Positions 1 through 12,500 of a stretch of 64,000 bases of DNA are shown here, piece by piece (positions within the stretch are counted from its first letter, which is position 1; every line of letters begins with the position of its first letter). Origin of the DNA: Romanomermis culicivorax (Eukaryota; Nematoda; Enoplea; Mermithida; Mermithidae). A program made the translations under genes and the position numbers. The stretch spans positions 1 through 64,000 of the forward strand of contig CAWUHX010000506.1 of the NCBI GenBank assembly GCA_963922205.1, written 5' to 3'. The notes beneath the pieces are model-generated. The model was not told the origin of the DNA. It made no database searches and worked only from the letters and a program-made list of their open reading frames with translations.

Positions 1-185
1 GGCCTTGTACCCAAAATCATCCAACCTCCCCCAATCCCCCCCCCCCCTCTAGTTTGGAAAAAATTAAAAAAATTTGCGAAAAAAGTGTATGTTTTTTGGC
101 CTTTTTTGGGAAAAATTTCGACTTTTTCCGACCCCCTCCCCCCAAATTTCGGATTTACTCCCCTCCAACTGGTCGGACCTTTTGC
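1..185. repeat. C-run repeat, partial copy A
   Basis: Direct repeat of about 185 bp matching positions 1,974-2,150. Both share TGTACCCAAAATCAT, a T-run with the core AAAATTTCGACTTTTTCC, poly-C tracts, then AACTGGTCGGA and CAGGTATG. Copy A is at the window edge and may continue upstream. No coding signal is visible. Confidence 0.8.
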
Positions 186-773
186 AGGTATGATTATACC
201 TATATCACGTCGATCTAGGTGATGTTGGATAGTTGGTATTCCGGAACAGATAGCTCTAAAAATACTACATACAGCAAAAAAACAAAGTTAGATTTAGAAT
301 CAGCATTCTTTTTTCGACCAGAAAATCAAAGTTTCGGTGCGGTAGAGTTCAGTAGGACATAAAATAATTCACGTCAAATGAGAAAACCCGCCCTTAAAAG
401 TTTCGTAACTATCATAGACAAATTTGAAATTTTCGGCTACAGTAAACCATGATACCGAAATGAAAAAACGCAAGTGATATTCAAATATCGTAATGCTATG
501 TTGAAGACAATAAATAATTATGCAAAATTCACTATTGTGCGCTGAAATTGGGGGTAATATGGCAAATATATCCGTAGAGCAAAATTTTACAAACAACATA
601 TTTTCTGATAGAGTTCATCATGCTTAATCTAACGAAACAAAAATAAACTTGCGGTCTCTAATATTTCGCGATTTATATTTTTGAATTTTCAGACAAAATA
701 GTTCTAAATTTAATCAGGATTTATATTATTACAAAAGATGACGATGAGTTCATTCGAATGTTACGTGTGTGAA
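186..773. other. Gene-free AT-rich stretch
   Basis: No exon, RNA gene or repeat recognised. Short ORFs here have the composition of chance AT-rich frames. Confidence 0.5.
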
Positions 774-847
774 GCTTAGGCTTAGGGCTTAGGCTTATGC
801 TTAGGCTAAGGCTTAGGCTTATGATCTACTACTTAGGCTTAGGCTTT
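774..847 (+). repeat. Interstitial telomere-like TTAGGC tract
   Basis: About nine degenerate TTAGGC units, some changed to TTAGGGC, TTATGC or TAAGGC, followed at once by a short (TA)n run at 850-861. TTAGGC is the nematode telomere repeat. The divergence says this is an old internal tract, not a live telomere. Confidence 0.8.
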
Positions 848-1691
848 TATATATATATATATGTTTTTGCGAATAAAATAATGACAATTTTTAAGTTGTT
901 TTGTCTATATCTTTTGAACTACTTGTGATCGCAAGCTAGTTTTTATTTCGTTGGATGCAGAATGAAAATTTGTTCTAGAAAACATAGTTTTTAAAAATTT
1001 TGGCTCTAGGGACATATTCGCCAAAAATTCCGAAATTGGTTCCTTCTTCGTTGAGAATTGAGATATATGTAATTATCCGAAATATTTTTCATTTCGTTAT
1101 TACTGTAGCAAACGCTGTGACGAATTTTAATTTTTCTGCTGATGAATTTACGTGATATATATTATTCATATTGGTAGTCAAAAATTGAATCAATTTGGAA
1201 TTTCCTGAACAATTCTAGAGTTATTTAAATTTTCTCAGCATTCCATTTCTTTTTGAGTCGTCGTGAACTATTTTCTTACACAGTTTTTTCTTATCCCACT
1301 GAAATGATTAGCTGAAAAAATAGGTAGGGCACGATTTTTACAGAAAATTAATGCGTTAAACGTTAACTTTTTATCAAGCTTCTGGCCTAAAACTTTTCTG
1401 CAGTTTTCAGCAATGTTTCTAGTAGAAAAAAATTTTTTGTGCCATTGGCACAAATTTTTTTGGCCTCTTGTGCCAATTGGCACAAATGTCCGTGCACAAA
1501 AAATAAACGCTGCCTAAAAGTCAAAGAAATTTAGTTTTTGATTTTGACCAGTCAACAAGTTTGTGCCAATTAGCAAAAACAATCAAAATTTTTTGTGATA
1601 TCACAAATTTTTAGCGCCAAAAACTATGTTAATGGCACAAAAAAAATATGGAAATAGCAAATTGTGGGGAAAAACCCGAAGGAGTGGAACA

Positions 1692-2254
1692 CTAAGCATT
1701 AGGGAATGAGACGTACCCCTCTTTTGATTGGCCGGAATTACCGCCCCCCAGACGGTTTTTTCGCCTAATATGTATTTTTCATCAATTTTTCCTTTAGAAT
1801 TTTCATTAGGCTTAGGCTTAGAGTAAGTACAGCTCTTCCAACCTCCTCTTCCAAATGAAGTTGTTAGTTTAAAACCATTTAAAACGCATAACCTGTACTT
1901 GGTGGGGGGGGTTGGGGGGGACCATACCTGTACTTGGGGCGGGGGGGTTGGGGGGGGGGACCCCCCCCCCAACTTGGCCAACCCTGTACCCAAAATCATT
2001 TCCCCCCCAGCTTAAAAAAAATTTTCAAAAAAGTGTATGTTTTTTGGCATTTTTTTGGGAAAAATTTCGACTTTTTCCTACCCCCCCCCCCCCCCCAAAA
2101 TTTCGGATTTACCCCCCCCCCCCCCAACTGGTCGGAGGTCTTACAGGTATGTTAAAACGCATATCATCGACATCTCAAAAATTTTGACCAATCAGCAAGG
2201 GGGCGGTAATTCGGCCAATCAAAAGAGGGGTACGTCTTCCCTAATGCTTAGCGA
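1692..2254. mobile_element. 563-bp inverted-repeat element with G/C-run core
   Basis: Ends are an imperfect inverted repeat of about 55 bp. The left end (1,692-1,750) begins CTAAGCATTAGGGAA and includes CCCCTCTTTTGATTGGCC. The right end (2,198-2,250) is its complement. Inside are two TTAGGC units (1,805-1,820), then a G-run block (1,903-1,958) directly followed by a C-run block (1,959-2,126) that contains repeat copy B. It carries no transposase and looks like a non-autonomous element of unassigned superfamily. It abuts the foldback element on its right. Confidence 0.65.
1974..2150. repeat. C-run repeat, copy B
   Basis: Second copy of the repeat at 1-185, same orientation, with longer poly-C runs (2,083-2,096 and 2,111-2,125). 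Proline-rich reading frames across it come only from the C runs. Confidence 0.8.
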
Positions 2255-2460
2255 GTATTACTGCAGCTGTTGCACACTGCACACTACCCTATAGCGTTAT
2301 ATAATGATGAGTGTATATACAGTATGTTTGTCAGATTATCGATTACTGTAGCAAACAGATCAACTTGCTCGTCAAATTCCAAAATAGCTACAAGGAGCTA
2401 AAAATGCGTCAAACGTCAGCGACACCAGCTTGGGAGGCTTGGGCACGATCACACGACCCG

Positions 2461-2780
2461 CGGGAGGTCAAGGGGTAAGGCGCCGCACATTTCTTGCAAA
2501 TTGCTCTGTTTCTTGGAATCTTTTCAACAATTTGATTAAAATATTGACTACTAAAATGAGCGTTAAGTGCGGCACATTGTGACGGGCCAGGCCACATGCC
2601 CTGCGGGAGGTCAAGGGGAAAGGCGCCGCACATATTCTTGCAAATTGCACTGTTTATTGGAATCTTTTCAACAATTTTATTATAATATTGACTACTAAAA
2701 TGAGCGTTAATGGCGGCACATTGTGAGGGGCCAGGCCACATGCCCCGCGGGAGGTCAAGGGATAAGGCGCTGCGCATATT
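2461..2780 (-). repeat. 144-bp tandem units, left arm of foldback 1
   Basis: Two full units and a partial one. Unit landmarks are GGGAGGTCAAGGGG, TGCAAATTGC, TTTTCAACAATTT and ATTGACTACTAAAATGAGCG. They are in opposite orientation to the units at 4,740-5,200. Confidence 0.85.
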
Positions 2781-3880
2781 CTTGTCAAAATTTTTTATTT
2801 TTTTTATGTTTTTCTCGTATAATTTCTTGTTTTTTTTGGTTTTCTATATTTTTTTTCTTCTTATTTTTCGTGTTTTTTTAGTTAATTTTTTGGTTATCGT
2901 ATTTTTTTCGGTTTTATGTGTTTCCTTCCAAATTCTTCTGTTCTTTTGCTAGCTGTCTGTTTTTACTCATTTTTTTCTTTTTCTTTTAATTTTTTTGTTT
3001 TTTTTCCTTCATTTGTGTTTTATTTTTTCAACTGTTTTCGTTTTTTCAATAAAAAATGATAGTCCATGCTGACATTTTTGTTTTTTGTGCTTCACTTGCT
3101 TTCTGTTTTTTTGTTTTAATTGCTTTCTGTTTTTTGTTTCCTATGTTTTTTTCTTGAAAAAATTGCAGATTTTATTTTTCGTTCTTTTTGTTTGCTTTTC
3201 TTCCGTTTTTCTAGTTTGTTTTTTGTTGACTTCTATCATGTTTTGTGTGAAAATTATAGTTTATGATCATTTTTTGTTTCTTTTGTTTTTATTTTTTCAA
3301 AGTATTTTTGTTTTTTCAATAAAAAATTTTAGTTTATGCCGACATTTCTGGTGTGTTACCTGCTTTTCGCTTTTTTAAATTTTTTCTTATTTATTCTTTT
3401 TTGTGTTTTTTATTGTTCTTTTGTCAAGTTTTTTAGTGTTTTGGCTTGAAATTATAGTTTATGATTAAATTTTTTCTGTTTTTTGTGTTCTATTTTTTGT
3501 TCTCTTTTTTGTTGATTTTTTGTTTTTTTGATTGCAAAAATAGAATTTTTGGTTTTTTGTATTTTGTTTGTTTTTATGGCTTATTTTACGTCAAAAAAAT
3601 GTTTTTTTCGTAATTTTTTTTATCTGTTTTTTCGCTTTTTTGTAGTTTATTTCTACGTTTTTTAGTTTTCTGAAATTTTTTTCGGAAAAATTGCGCATTG
3701 TTATGAATTTTATGGTTTTTGTGCTGCACTTTCTTTTCGTTTGTATTTGTTTTCTGTTTTTATTTTCTTGAATTAAAAAAAATTTTTTTGTTGAAAGTTT
3801 TTTTTTATTTTTTTTATTTTTAATTTTTTTTAATTTCAATTTTTTTTCTTCTAGTGGTCGAATAAATTTCAATTTTCAGA
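2781..3880. repeat. T-rich inner left arm of foldback 1
   Basis: About 1.1 kb, strongly T-biased on the plus strand, with scattered ATGs giving low-complexity Phe-rich frames. The outer part pairs with the A-rich block on the right. Lysine/phenylalanine frames on both strands here are not genes. Confidence 0.8.
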
Positions 3881-3989
3881 TTTAATTTTGGATCAACGTC
3901 GAATTTTACGTTCAAAAATTGTGGAAAAATGTTCAATTGGTCAGCTTGCCGTGTGTTTTCCCAAAAATTACATAATTGTGTGACATCTT

Positions 3990-4735
3990 GAACTATGATT
4001 TTTCAATAAAAAAAAACAAAAAAACTTGACAACAAAAACCATATTTAAACCGACAGAAAAGACAAAAGCAAAAAAATAAATCAAAAAATGAAAAAACTTG
4101 ACAAAAAACAAAGTCAATAAAAGACAACAACAGAGAAACGCAATTTTCAATTAAAACCAATAAACTGAAAAAAACAAAAAAAAAATTTTAAAAAAATTAA
4201 TAAAAACAGACAGCAAGCAAAAGACAAAAATTTGAAAGAAAATATTTAAAAACTGAAAAAATAAATACATACGAGAAAGTAAAAAAAGTAATCAAAAAAA
4301 CATTAACTCAACAAAAATTCATAAACTGAAAAAAGATAAATTAAAATGAATAAACAAAAAATAACTAAACATTCAATAAAAAAACTGGAGAAAAAGCAGA
4401 TAAAAAAAGAAAAAAAATAAAAAATAAGTAAAAATGAAGAAAACAACAAAAAGGAAAAAATATATAAGAAATAAAAAACACAGGAATCGCGATTATTAAA
4501 ACTAAAAACCTAAGCTCAACAAAAAACAAAAAAAGAAAAAGAAAAAAATGAGTATAAAAACAGACAGCTAGCAAAAAAATAGAAGAATTTGGAAGAAAAC
4601 ACATAAACCGAGAAAAAACAAAAAATACAATTAAATAAGAAAAGCACGAGAAAATAAGAAGAAAAAACAAATATAAAAAACCAAAAAAACAAGAAATTAT
4701 AAGAAAAAAACATAAAAAATAAAAATTTTGCAAGA
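3990..4735. repeat. A-rich inner right arm of foldback 1
   Basis: A-biased on the plus strand and a diverged complement of the T-rich block. The match is clearest for 4,540-4,735 against about 2,785-2,990. Confidence 0.8.
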
Positions 4736-4739
4736 ATAT

Positions 4740-5200
4740 GTGTGGCGCCTTACCCCTTGACCTCCCACGGGGCATGTGGCCTAGTCCTTCACAATGTGTC
4801 GCCATTAACGCTCATTTTAGTAGTCAATATTTTAATCAAATTGTTGAAAAGATTCTAAGAAACAGCGCAATTTGCAAGAATATGTGCGGTGCCTTACCCC
4901 TTGACCTCCCGCAGGGCATGTGGCCTGGCCCGTCACAATGTGCCGCACTTAACACTCATTTTAGTAGTCAATATTTTAAACAAATTGTTGAAAAGATTCC
5001 AAGAAACAGAGCAATTTGCAAGAATATGTGCGGTGCCTTACCCCTTGACCTCCCGCGGGGCATGTGGCCTGGCCCGTCAGAATGTGCCGCACTTAACGCT
5101 CATTTTAGTAGTCAATATTTTAATCAAATTGTTGAAAAGATTCCAAGAAACAGAGCAATTTGCAAGAAATTGTGCGGCGCCTTACCCGTTGACCTCCTGC
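4740..5200 (+). repeat. 144-bp tandem units, right arm of foldback 1
   Basis: Unit starts (GCCTTACC) fall at 4,747, 4,891, 5,035 and 5,179, exactly 144 bp apart. Because 144 is a multiple of three, one frame stays open for 168 codons and repeats every 48 residues. I read this as a by-product of the unit length, not as a gene. Confidence 0.9.
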
Positions 5201-5545
5201 GGGTCGTGTGGTCGTGCCCAAGCCTCCCAAGCTGGTGTCCCTGACGTTTGACGCATTTTTAGCTCCTTGTAGCTATTTTGGAATTTGACGAGCAAGTTGA
5301 TCTTTTTGCTACAGTAATCGATAATCTGACAAACATACTGTATATACACTTATCATTATATAACGCTATAGAATAGTGTGCACCAGCTGCAGTAATACCG
5401 CTTAGTGAGTGGAACAACCAGACCCGACAAAATTTGATCATACAGTAACTCTCTAGCGCAAACGCGATAAACTTTTTAAAGTTACGACTAGCGGCTAATA
5501 TCACAATAAAATCACATAATTTCATGTTAGGAAAAATTGGGAATT

Positions 5546-6446
5546 TTATGCTCCATTCAATTTGAAAAGATCGATGCAGTGGTCGAAGTTTTACAAACGC
5601 AGCCTTTCTATCGGCAAATCAATTTATAATCACCGATGAGAAGAGTGATCATCAAAAGCCTCTCATAATTTTAAATAAAAGTTTAGCTGCGACCTCGCTG
5701 CATCGATCCTTCGAAAATGAATATAGTTTAGATCTGTTTTTATTGGAGCGCTTGATAATGAAAATTTAAAGAACGTAGTCTTTAAGTTTTATCATACGAT
5801 GATGAGCGATATGATGATCATACCGAAATAACCCTTCACCATTTTTAGAGTGAAAAATCTTACTCTATGAGATCTATGTGAACGATTTTGACAACAGTAA
5901 GGATTTTTGTCAGTTTCCAATATAGAAGCATTTTATAAAAAACAGGCAAGAGTTATATATCAATCGCCGATAGTTCAACATGGATCACCTCGATAAGAAG
6001 GAATACACAGTCAAAAAATAATTGTTTCGGTAGAAATTAGCAGAAAACACTCGTCAATTTTCAAGCACCTAAATTTAATGTTGTCGCAATTTTATTTATC
6101 ATACAATATTTAAAATTCACAGCCATAAAGTGAAACATTTCTAAAGTAATTATCAAAACTAAAAAAATTGAGCATTTGCATCACCAGCGAAAAAATTCAC
6201 TTAAGAACACTATATTCCATTAATTTTGAAATTATCGATGCAGCGAGATCGCTCTTCTATTCAAAATTATGGAAGGCTCGTTGAATTTATTCAATAAATT
6301 TTTCTTTCACGATACAGACTTCTTGGTAATCACTCTTTTCAATAATGCCTAGTTTATAGAAATTTATTTCCTGATGTATAGAAAGGCTGTGTTTGCCAAA
6401 ACTCCAACCGCTGCATCGATCATTTCAAATTGGATGGAGTATAGTC
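5546..6446. mobile_element. 900-bp element with about 200-bp inverted ends
   Basis: The left end (TGCTCCATTCAATTTGAAAA, then ATCGATGCAG) is the reverse complement of the right end (TTTCAAATTGGATGGAGTAT at 6,424-6,443). Similarity runs inward about 200 bp on each side, through GCATCGATC at about 5,700 and CGATGCAGCGAGATCG at about 6,236. No coding content. Related ends lie at 13,818-13,862, 28,684-28,875 and 53,438-53,778. Its right end is about 60 bp beyond the stop codon of the GT14 gene, so it may supply part of that gene's 3' UTR. Confidence 0.75.
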
Positions 6447-6503
6447 ACTCGTAAAAATCCGGTCACAATAAATATACCGGAAAATTTTGCAACAACTATT
6501 TTA

Positions 6504-9500
6504 TCAACATGTAAAATTCGATTTATCTTCCATACGATGATATCTAACCGATGGCAAATTGGAGTAAAATTCTTCGTCGAAATTATTCGACAACCAGCTA
6601 TCGTTTCTACCGACCCCTAAGTTGTTGCTGTTCAACGTCCTATCGAAATATAATTTCGACATACAGTAATAAGCGGCCGGCTGGAACTTCATATACAGTT
6701 TATGAGCAAAAAGTTCTTTTTTGCTAATAAGAGCGGGTAAGTCCCCGACCCCGAAAACGCAAGAACCACTGGTCAATTTACCTTTGCAACCTGGAAAAAG
6801 GCAAGCAAATAGCATGTAAATGATAAAATCTAGTTACAAAGATGATCCAAATGCTCAAAAATTCTATTCCATATCTTGCTAACTCGCCCTTATGATTTTT
6901 GTGAGGCACTTTCGGTGGAAAAAATTTCGAATCAGACCAAAACCAAGTGAAGAAATCGGTCGAGATTCTCTTTAGCTCAGGAATAACCACTTCTGGTGTC
7001 ATAAATGAATGCAACAGAATACCGAGTGTTGGAATTTTCTGTTATCAATGAATGAAGTACAGTATGCCGAAGGCCGCGATGATAAAGATCTACGGATTAT
7101 ATTTTGAATACATTCAATAGGGAATGCAAAAAATCCTAAAGGTAACCATTTTGGTACGCGATTTTGACGACGGTGTTAATTTTTTCAATTGTTCAATTGT
7201 TCGATGTTAATTTCTTCATGGAAAATAGACTGTGTTCATTCTCGAACGTTGTGAACATTTTCATGAGTCCCTGATTGAATGAGCTACAGTACGACAATGT
7301 CATTCTATTAGAAGCAGCACTTCTCTCACTTTTTGTGACTGTAGCAGTATCAAGGGTGTGGCACAGTCGCGTAAGTTGAAACTTCATTTTCCTTCGTGGT
7401 GAGTTATGACTGCACTTCATACAAAATCTCTAACGGTCAAAAATTGAGATACACCATTTCAACTCATGGTTTTGAACAGATCTTAAAAAGGTTTATTGAC
7501 TGATGACATATTTGTTGCATTTTTTGGAGTAAAAAATTTTTTGTTCACCTTGAAAATTCACAATTTGGGTGGGGTCAAACACTGCAAGATAAACCCAAGA
7601 CTGAACTTGAGTGCTTCAGAATTTATTCTTAAAAACTTGACGTTTTTTGAAAGAAAAAAAAACCTTTCGCTCACCGTGGTACCAAACCTGATGCCGCGAT
7701 ATGAACGGTTTGGCCTTCTTTTTGAATTCGTAATAAGGCAAACAAGAGGACGGGAAGGGGCCGGGCGCGTTGGCGTGCCTATTGTGGATCAACGTGGACC
7801 AATAGTGCTCCTCCGGGGCGTAGGTCGACTTGCACCAGTCGAAAAATCGCCTGGCCGTTTTGTCGGCGAAAACGTAGTGCACAAATTCCCGACTCAACGT
7901 TGCCGCCATGCTGCCTTTGTAGACCACTAGGTCGCCGGGCGGTACCGGTTTAGCCACGTTTTTGCGCTTTTCATCGATGTCGGCGTCCTGGTGAAATTTT
8001 TCGTACCTATGCAGAGTATGAAGACTTTTTATAGAAGTTAATCCCAGACTGTAGACTGTAGAAAAATGAAGATATGACGTCAGCAAAGTGAAGATGAATT
8101 TCTCAACAAAACCTGGATATCAGCCCAAAAGGCGTCGAAGTTCTTGTGTAACGGATTTGCGCGTCAAGTTGCCACGACGAATGGACAGCAAGAAAAATCT
8201 TGCGTTAGTAAACCAGATTTTAACAAAAATATACTTTTTTATTTTTGTGAAAATGAATTATGACAAAAAAATTGAATCATGACGAAAATTGGATCTATGA
8301 CAAAAATTGGATTACTATAATCTATTTTTTATGAAATACTTCTAATTTATAAAAGTGATAAGCAGCAAGCACGTATTATTTCATACTTTTTCGGTTTTCC
8401 GCTAAAGCATACGCAAGTAAGACTAAAAATTGGTGACAAACAAAATTACAAATTTTTCGAATGAAAAAACTCACTAGAAAAGCTATATGTAAACGATTTT
8501 GATGATATAATTGATTTTTGTCATCTTTCAATTCAGAAGCATTTCATAAAGAAACAAACTTTGAATTAAACATCCAGACAGAAAAAAAACATTATGGATT
8601 TTACAGCGCATAAATAACAATGCGGCCATTGACTACCCGTTGATTGAGTTAGAAATAATATTAAAGGTGATCTCTACAGAAGAATATCCACACATTTGAG
8701 AAAAAAACAGTGCATCGATGCAGTGAATAAATAACAGCATGGCAGCTCGACTGACAATTTCAAAACTCGCGAATTTGTTCCCTACATTACATATTAATCC
8801 TGACAAAAAATTCTGAAGTATGACCATATAGTAAGTGAATCATGGTACAGCAATTGTTAACTTTTTCGCTAATTGCCAGCCTAACTCATGAGTTTGATCG
8901 CTACATAAGAAACCTCAAAATTCGCAGAAAAAATTCCAGTAGTGATCAATACATGTAAAAAAGTATGATAACCAAATTGTTTTTTCGCTGAGTTGATGAA
9001 ACGCGAAATTTGTGCTTTATGAAAACGAAGAAATAATCCTGACAGCTTACAGAAAAAACTTTAGTGAAAAATAAGTAGATAACCTTCCTCTGACTTGCGC
9101 ATCAGGGCGATAACTCGTGTGTCTGATCTGATAGATCATAGGAAAGGGTATGGTCGGCAAAGAAGACATATTAAAGTATGATAATTGACAAACGATTACT
9201 TATTAACTGAGTTGGAACTCTTTCTTGGTTATTAAATATGAAAAGTACCGGGTAAGATAAAATACTGTATGATCGGTACAGTAATTACATTACAACACAA
9301 CAACTTTCCTGCATTTTCTACAGGTTTTGCAGAACCAAACTTCCTGGATATAATAATTAAGCAAGAATTCTAACAATTAAAAAAAATACAGTATGATCAT
9401 TTAATAGACACTTTGCAATATGATAACTGAGTGCGTGTAACTCGAGAATCTGGGGCTGATCTCATCAAAGAGATTTAAGCTCCAGCCGAGCTGCAGCTAA

Positions 9501-12500
9501 AGTGTCATACCATTGCCGTCAAGGAGCAGCTCAGCTGTAACTCAGTAACTCAACTCTGAAGCTCCAGCTCAGTTGGACCTCAAGTCTCTTTGATGGAACC
9601 GTCCCTTGGTCGCCTCATGGGAATACTGAAGTAATCTAAAAATCTAATGTATTTTAGTGCACTTGATGAAATACAGCATGAAAAAAGCTGGTGAATTTGA
9701 TCGTTACGTACAAATCTTGACTGCACGAAGGCAATACTACAGAATTAACAGTACATCAACTAAATTACAGTAAGACATTTGATTGCATTTTCTCAGAATA
9801 TGGTCACTTCAAAGGGATTCTGATAGAAAGCTACAGTATGACTCATAAAAAACGATTCACTTTGTGTGAACATCGAAAAATTATCAGTGGTCAGAAAATG
9901 ATAGTGAAAAATTAATTAAAAATTGAACCTTTCGATCTGACCCCGAGTCAGCTCCGAATCCTGTGACCCGTTCAAAATCTTAACGATCCGCACCATTTCG
10001 TTCATCGTCCTTAGCGGGAAATCGTTCCACGAAACGAACTGGACGTATCGCCACGGTAAAGCGCTATCGTAATCGTTCAAAAGCTGCAAACAATCCATGG
10101 TCGATTCTAGGATGGTCGACGAAGCCCATTTTATGTTCAAAAATTTTTTGGGCATAATAATATTGGCGAAACATTTATCCAAATTTTTCATAGCCCGTTT
10201 AAAATCCGCCGATCCGTCGTCGTCCAAATTGATACAGTAAGCATTCCAGGGTCGGTAAATTTGGCTCATCAACCTATAAACTTGATGAGCGTACTTTTCT
10301 CCCGCCAAAATTACGAAAGCCAATGGGTATACGGTAAAATTGGCGGCTTTCATTTCCAGAGTATAAACTTGCGGATCGAAATGAAAAATATCGTACATTG
10401 ATCGACAATCGTCCGACAAATTGGCCACTTGTTCGTTGGTCAATTCGCACGGACTGGACCATTGGGAGGAAAATTTGATCTCCTCCCGATCGTTGTCGAA
10501 TATTTTTCCGCAATCGGGCCATATGGTGGCGTTTTCGGGGAAGTCGACCGATAAGTAAGTGAAATCGTCGGTTTTAGGGCACCAATTGAAAGTCGGTTGG
10601 TTGGCGAACGGGCCGTTGGTGGCTGAAGAAGCGATGCTGTCGACGTCCGAAACGCCATTGTTTAGAATGTCGAGAAGTAGATCACCTGAAAGGCGGAAAG
10701 GGATATGAAGACAGAGGTTCAAAAAAAGTTCAACGATGTGTGAAAATGTGGAGAGTTCAATCAACACAGATTGACGCTGGTATTGCGGGCATCCAACATG
10801 TTCTGAGTAGCTTTTTTCATAATAATATTCTGAAACTATTGATTCCAAAACTTGTAAACAAATTAAATGATGTATTCTTCAGCCATTTTAGCCTTACATC
10901 GCTTCAGAATTCTCAATTCTAACTAAAATCGCTCGTGAAAAATTGATTCGGACCAGCTTGTAGTTGAAATCGTGAAATGGTGTCAATGCTTTGCTCCGTA
11001 GTTTCAATACATTTCTTGAAAATCACATCTACAAAATATTTCAGATCACTTTTGAAGTAAAGGTTCAAGTTCTTGAGTCAGAAAGTGTCTCTACTTCATA
11101 CTTATGTCTTCCTTGTGTTAGTTTGCAAAGACTTCTTGTAGCTCAATTGTGGTAATTCGCTATTTATCGTTAGTTTTTACCGGAAATTTACAATCCTTGA
11201 ATTACGCTATGAATTCTTGTATTTGCTATTCTTCTCGTAAATAAATTTTGAAATGCTTTTGCTTAGTTTAAGTTGGAGATTGAAGATTTGACATAATATT
11301 TGTGACACAGTTCAACGCCAACAAGCTTTTTGATGAAAAAATACCAAAAACCAACAATGGCTCACTCTTGATTACAGCACTACATAGGTAGGTATGTCAA
11401 AAGTTTAGTCGTACAATTTCAATTAAAAAATAACAGGGGCTTGAAAACATGTTTAAATTATATCAGATCATGTTTCATTTGTTCTTTGATCTTACTGACG
11501 TCAATTAAGTTGGATAAGAGATTTTTCGCCAGCTAATCCTCAATTTTCGTTAAACTTCTTCCCGACGTTACCGAATGCAAAATTCGAAAACGTCGTGTTT
11601 TTTCATAATTTTAGTTCTTATAGTCTGATTAGCTGACTTCAGTGAAAAGTCAGACACGCAAATACCCGCTACTTTAAAATTGAAAAAACAGTATTTTTGC
11701 CAAATACAACTAATCATTTTGATTAGTAGTCAACTCAAACCACATTTGAAATATCGGCTAAATAATTAGTTTAGTTCATCGCGATTTTTCACGCTAATGT
11801 CATGAAATTACTAAATTTTGCGGACGTCAACTTAACTCAGATGTTGTCAACTAATAAACGAATTTTACTCCTAGTTTCATAAAATATTAAATTCAAAATA
11901 TTGACCGAAAGGACTTCAATACCTAATCAATCACATTGATATTCATACTTCAATTTTTCTGATCATGACTCGAATCAGATAGAAAATTTTCGTCAGCCAA
12001 TCAATTTAGTTTGCGGTGATTTGTAGTCCTATTTTTATTGAATGCTAAATTCAGGAAACAATTTTTCGAATTGGTAATTGGGCGAAAAAAAGCAATGGTT
12101 GGTCAAAGCTTTTTGATGTTCAATTTTTGATCTTTCTGACATTAGCTTACGTCAGATCAGAAAGTTTTTGCCAACTACCGAGAAATATCATCTAAATGTC
12201 ACAAAAAGATGAATTCAAAAAACAGGGACCTTACATTGCAGCACCTAATCAATCATCTTGATCATCATATTTTAATCTTGCTGACGTCAATTCAAATCAG
12301 GTCAGAATCTGCCAAGTACTTAGCTCAATTCACGGAGAATTTCATTCTAATGTCAAATTAATTTCTTTGATGTTCAAGGTTTGATCATGCTGACGTCAAC
12401 TCAAACCAGATCACAAAATTTTCGCCATATAGTTAGTCCAGTTCACCGTGGACTTTTAGCAAGGCGCCGGGATTTCCGTCGCCAACGAAATACAATCGTC

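Larger units (their letters stand above)
2247..5405. mobile_element. Foldback element 1 (about 3.16 kb, fully self-complementary)
   Basis: Positions 2,247-2,460 are the reverse complement of 5,207-5,404, including GTATTACTGCAGC, TAGCGTTATATAATGA and the CGTCAAACGTCAG segment. Inward from each end come tandem 144-bp units (left about 2,461-2,780, right about 4,740-5,200). Inside these is a T-rich left arm (2,781-3,880) and an A-rich right arm (3,990-4,735). The outer parts of these arms still align as complements: for example CTAGCTGTCTGTTTTTACTC on the left answers its complement near 4,553-4,572 on the right. Long arms with subrepeats and little or no unique centre are the defining features of foldback (FB-type) transposons. 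No transposase is visible, so movement would need help in trans. Confidence 0.85.

Noticed and set aside
1601-2294. Proline/glycine-rich frames
   Set aside because: Generated by poly-C and poly-G runs, overlapping on both strands.
2710-4805. Phe-, Lys- and Ile-rich frames on both strands, some with apparent membrane segments
   Set aside because: They lie wholly in T-rich or A-rich arms; the hydrophobicity is a result of TTT codons.
4738-5251. 168- and 120-codon frames with 48-residue repeats
   Set aside because: The period equals the 144-bp DNA unit of foldback 1, and the mirrored arm at 2,409-2,777 gives the same peptides. No splice, signal or domain evidence.
6791-7014. Possible extra GT14 exon in intron 3 (78-codon frame)
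   Set aside because: Exons 3 and 4 join directly in phase and give continuous family sequence; the frame does not resemble GT14.
10686-10848. Upstream extension of GT14 exon 2 to a Met at 10,848
   Set aside because: A strong acceptor (CCGCCTTTCAG) at 10,686 joins in phase to the signal-anchor exon; the extension has no family similarity.
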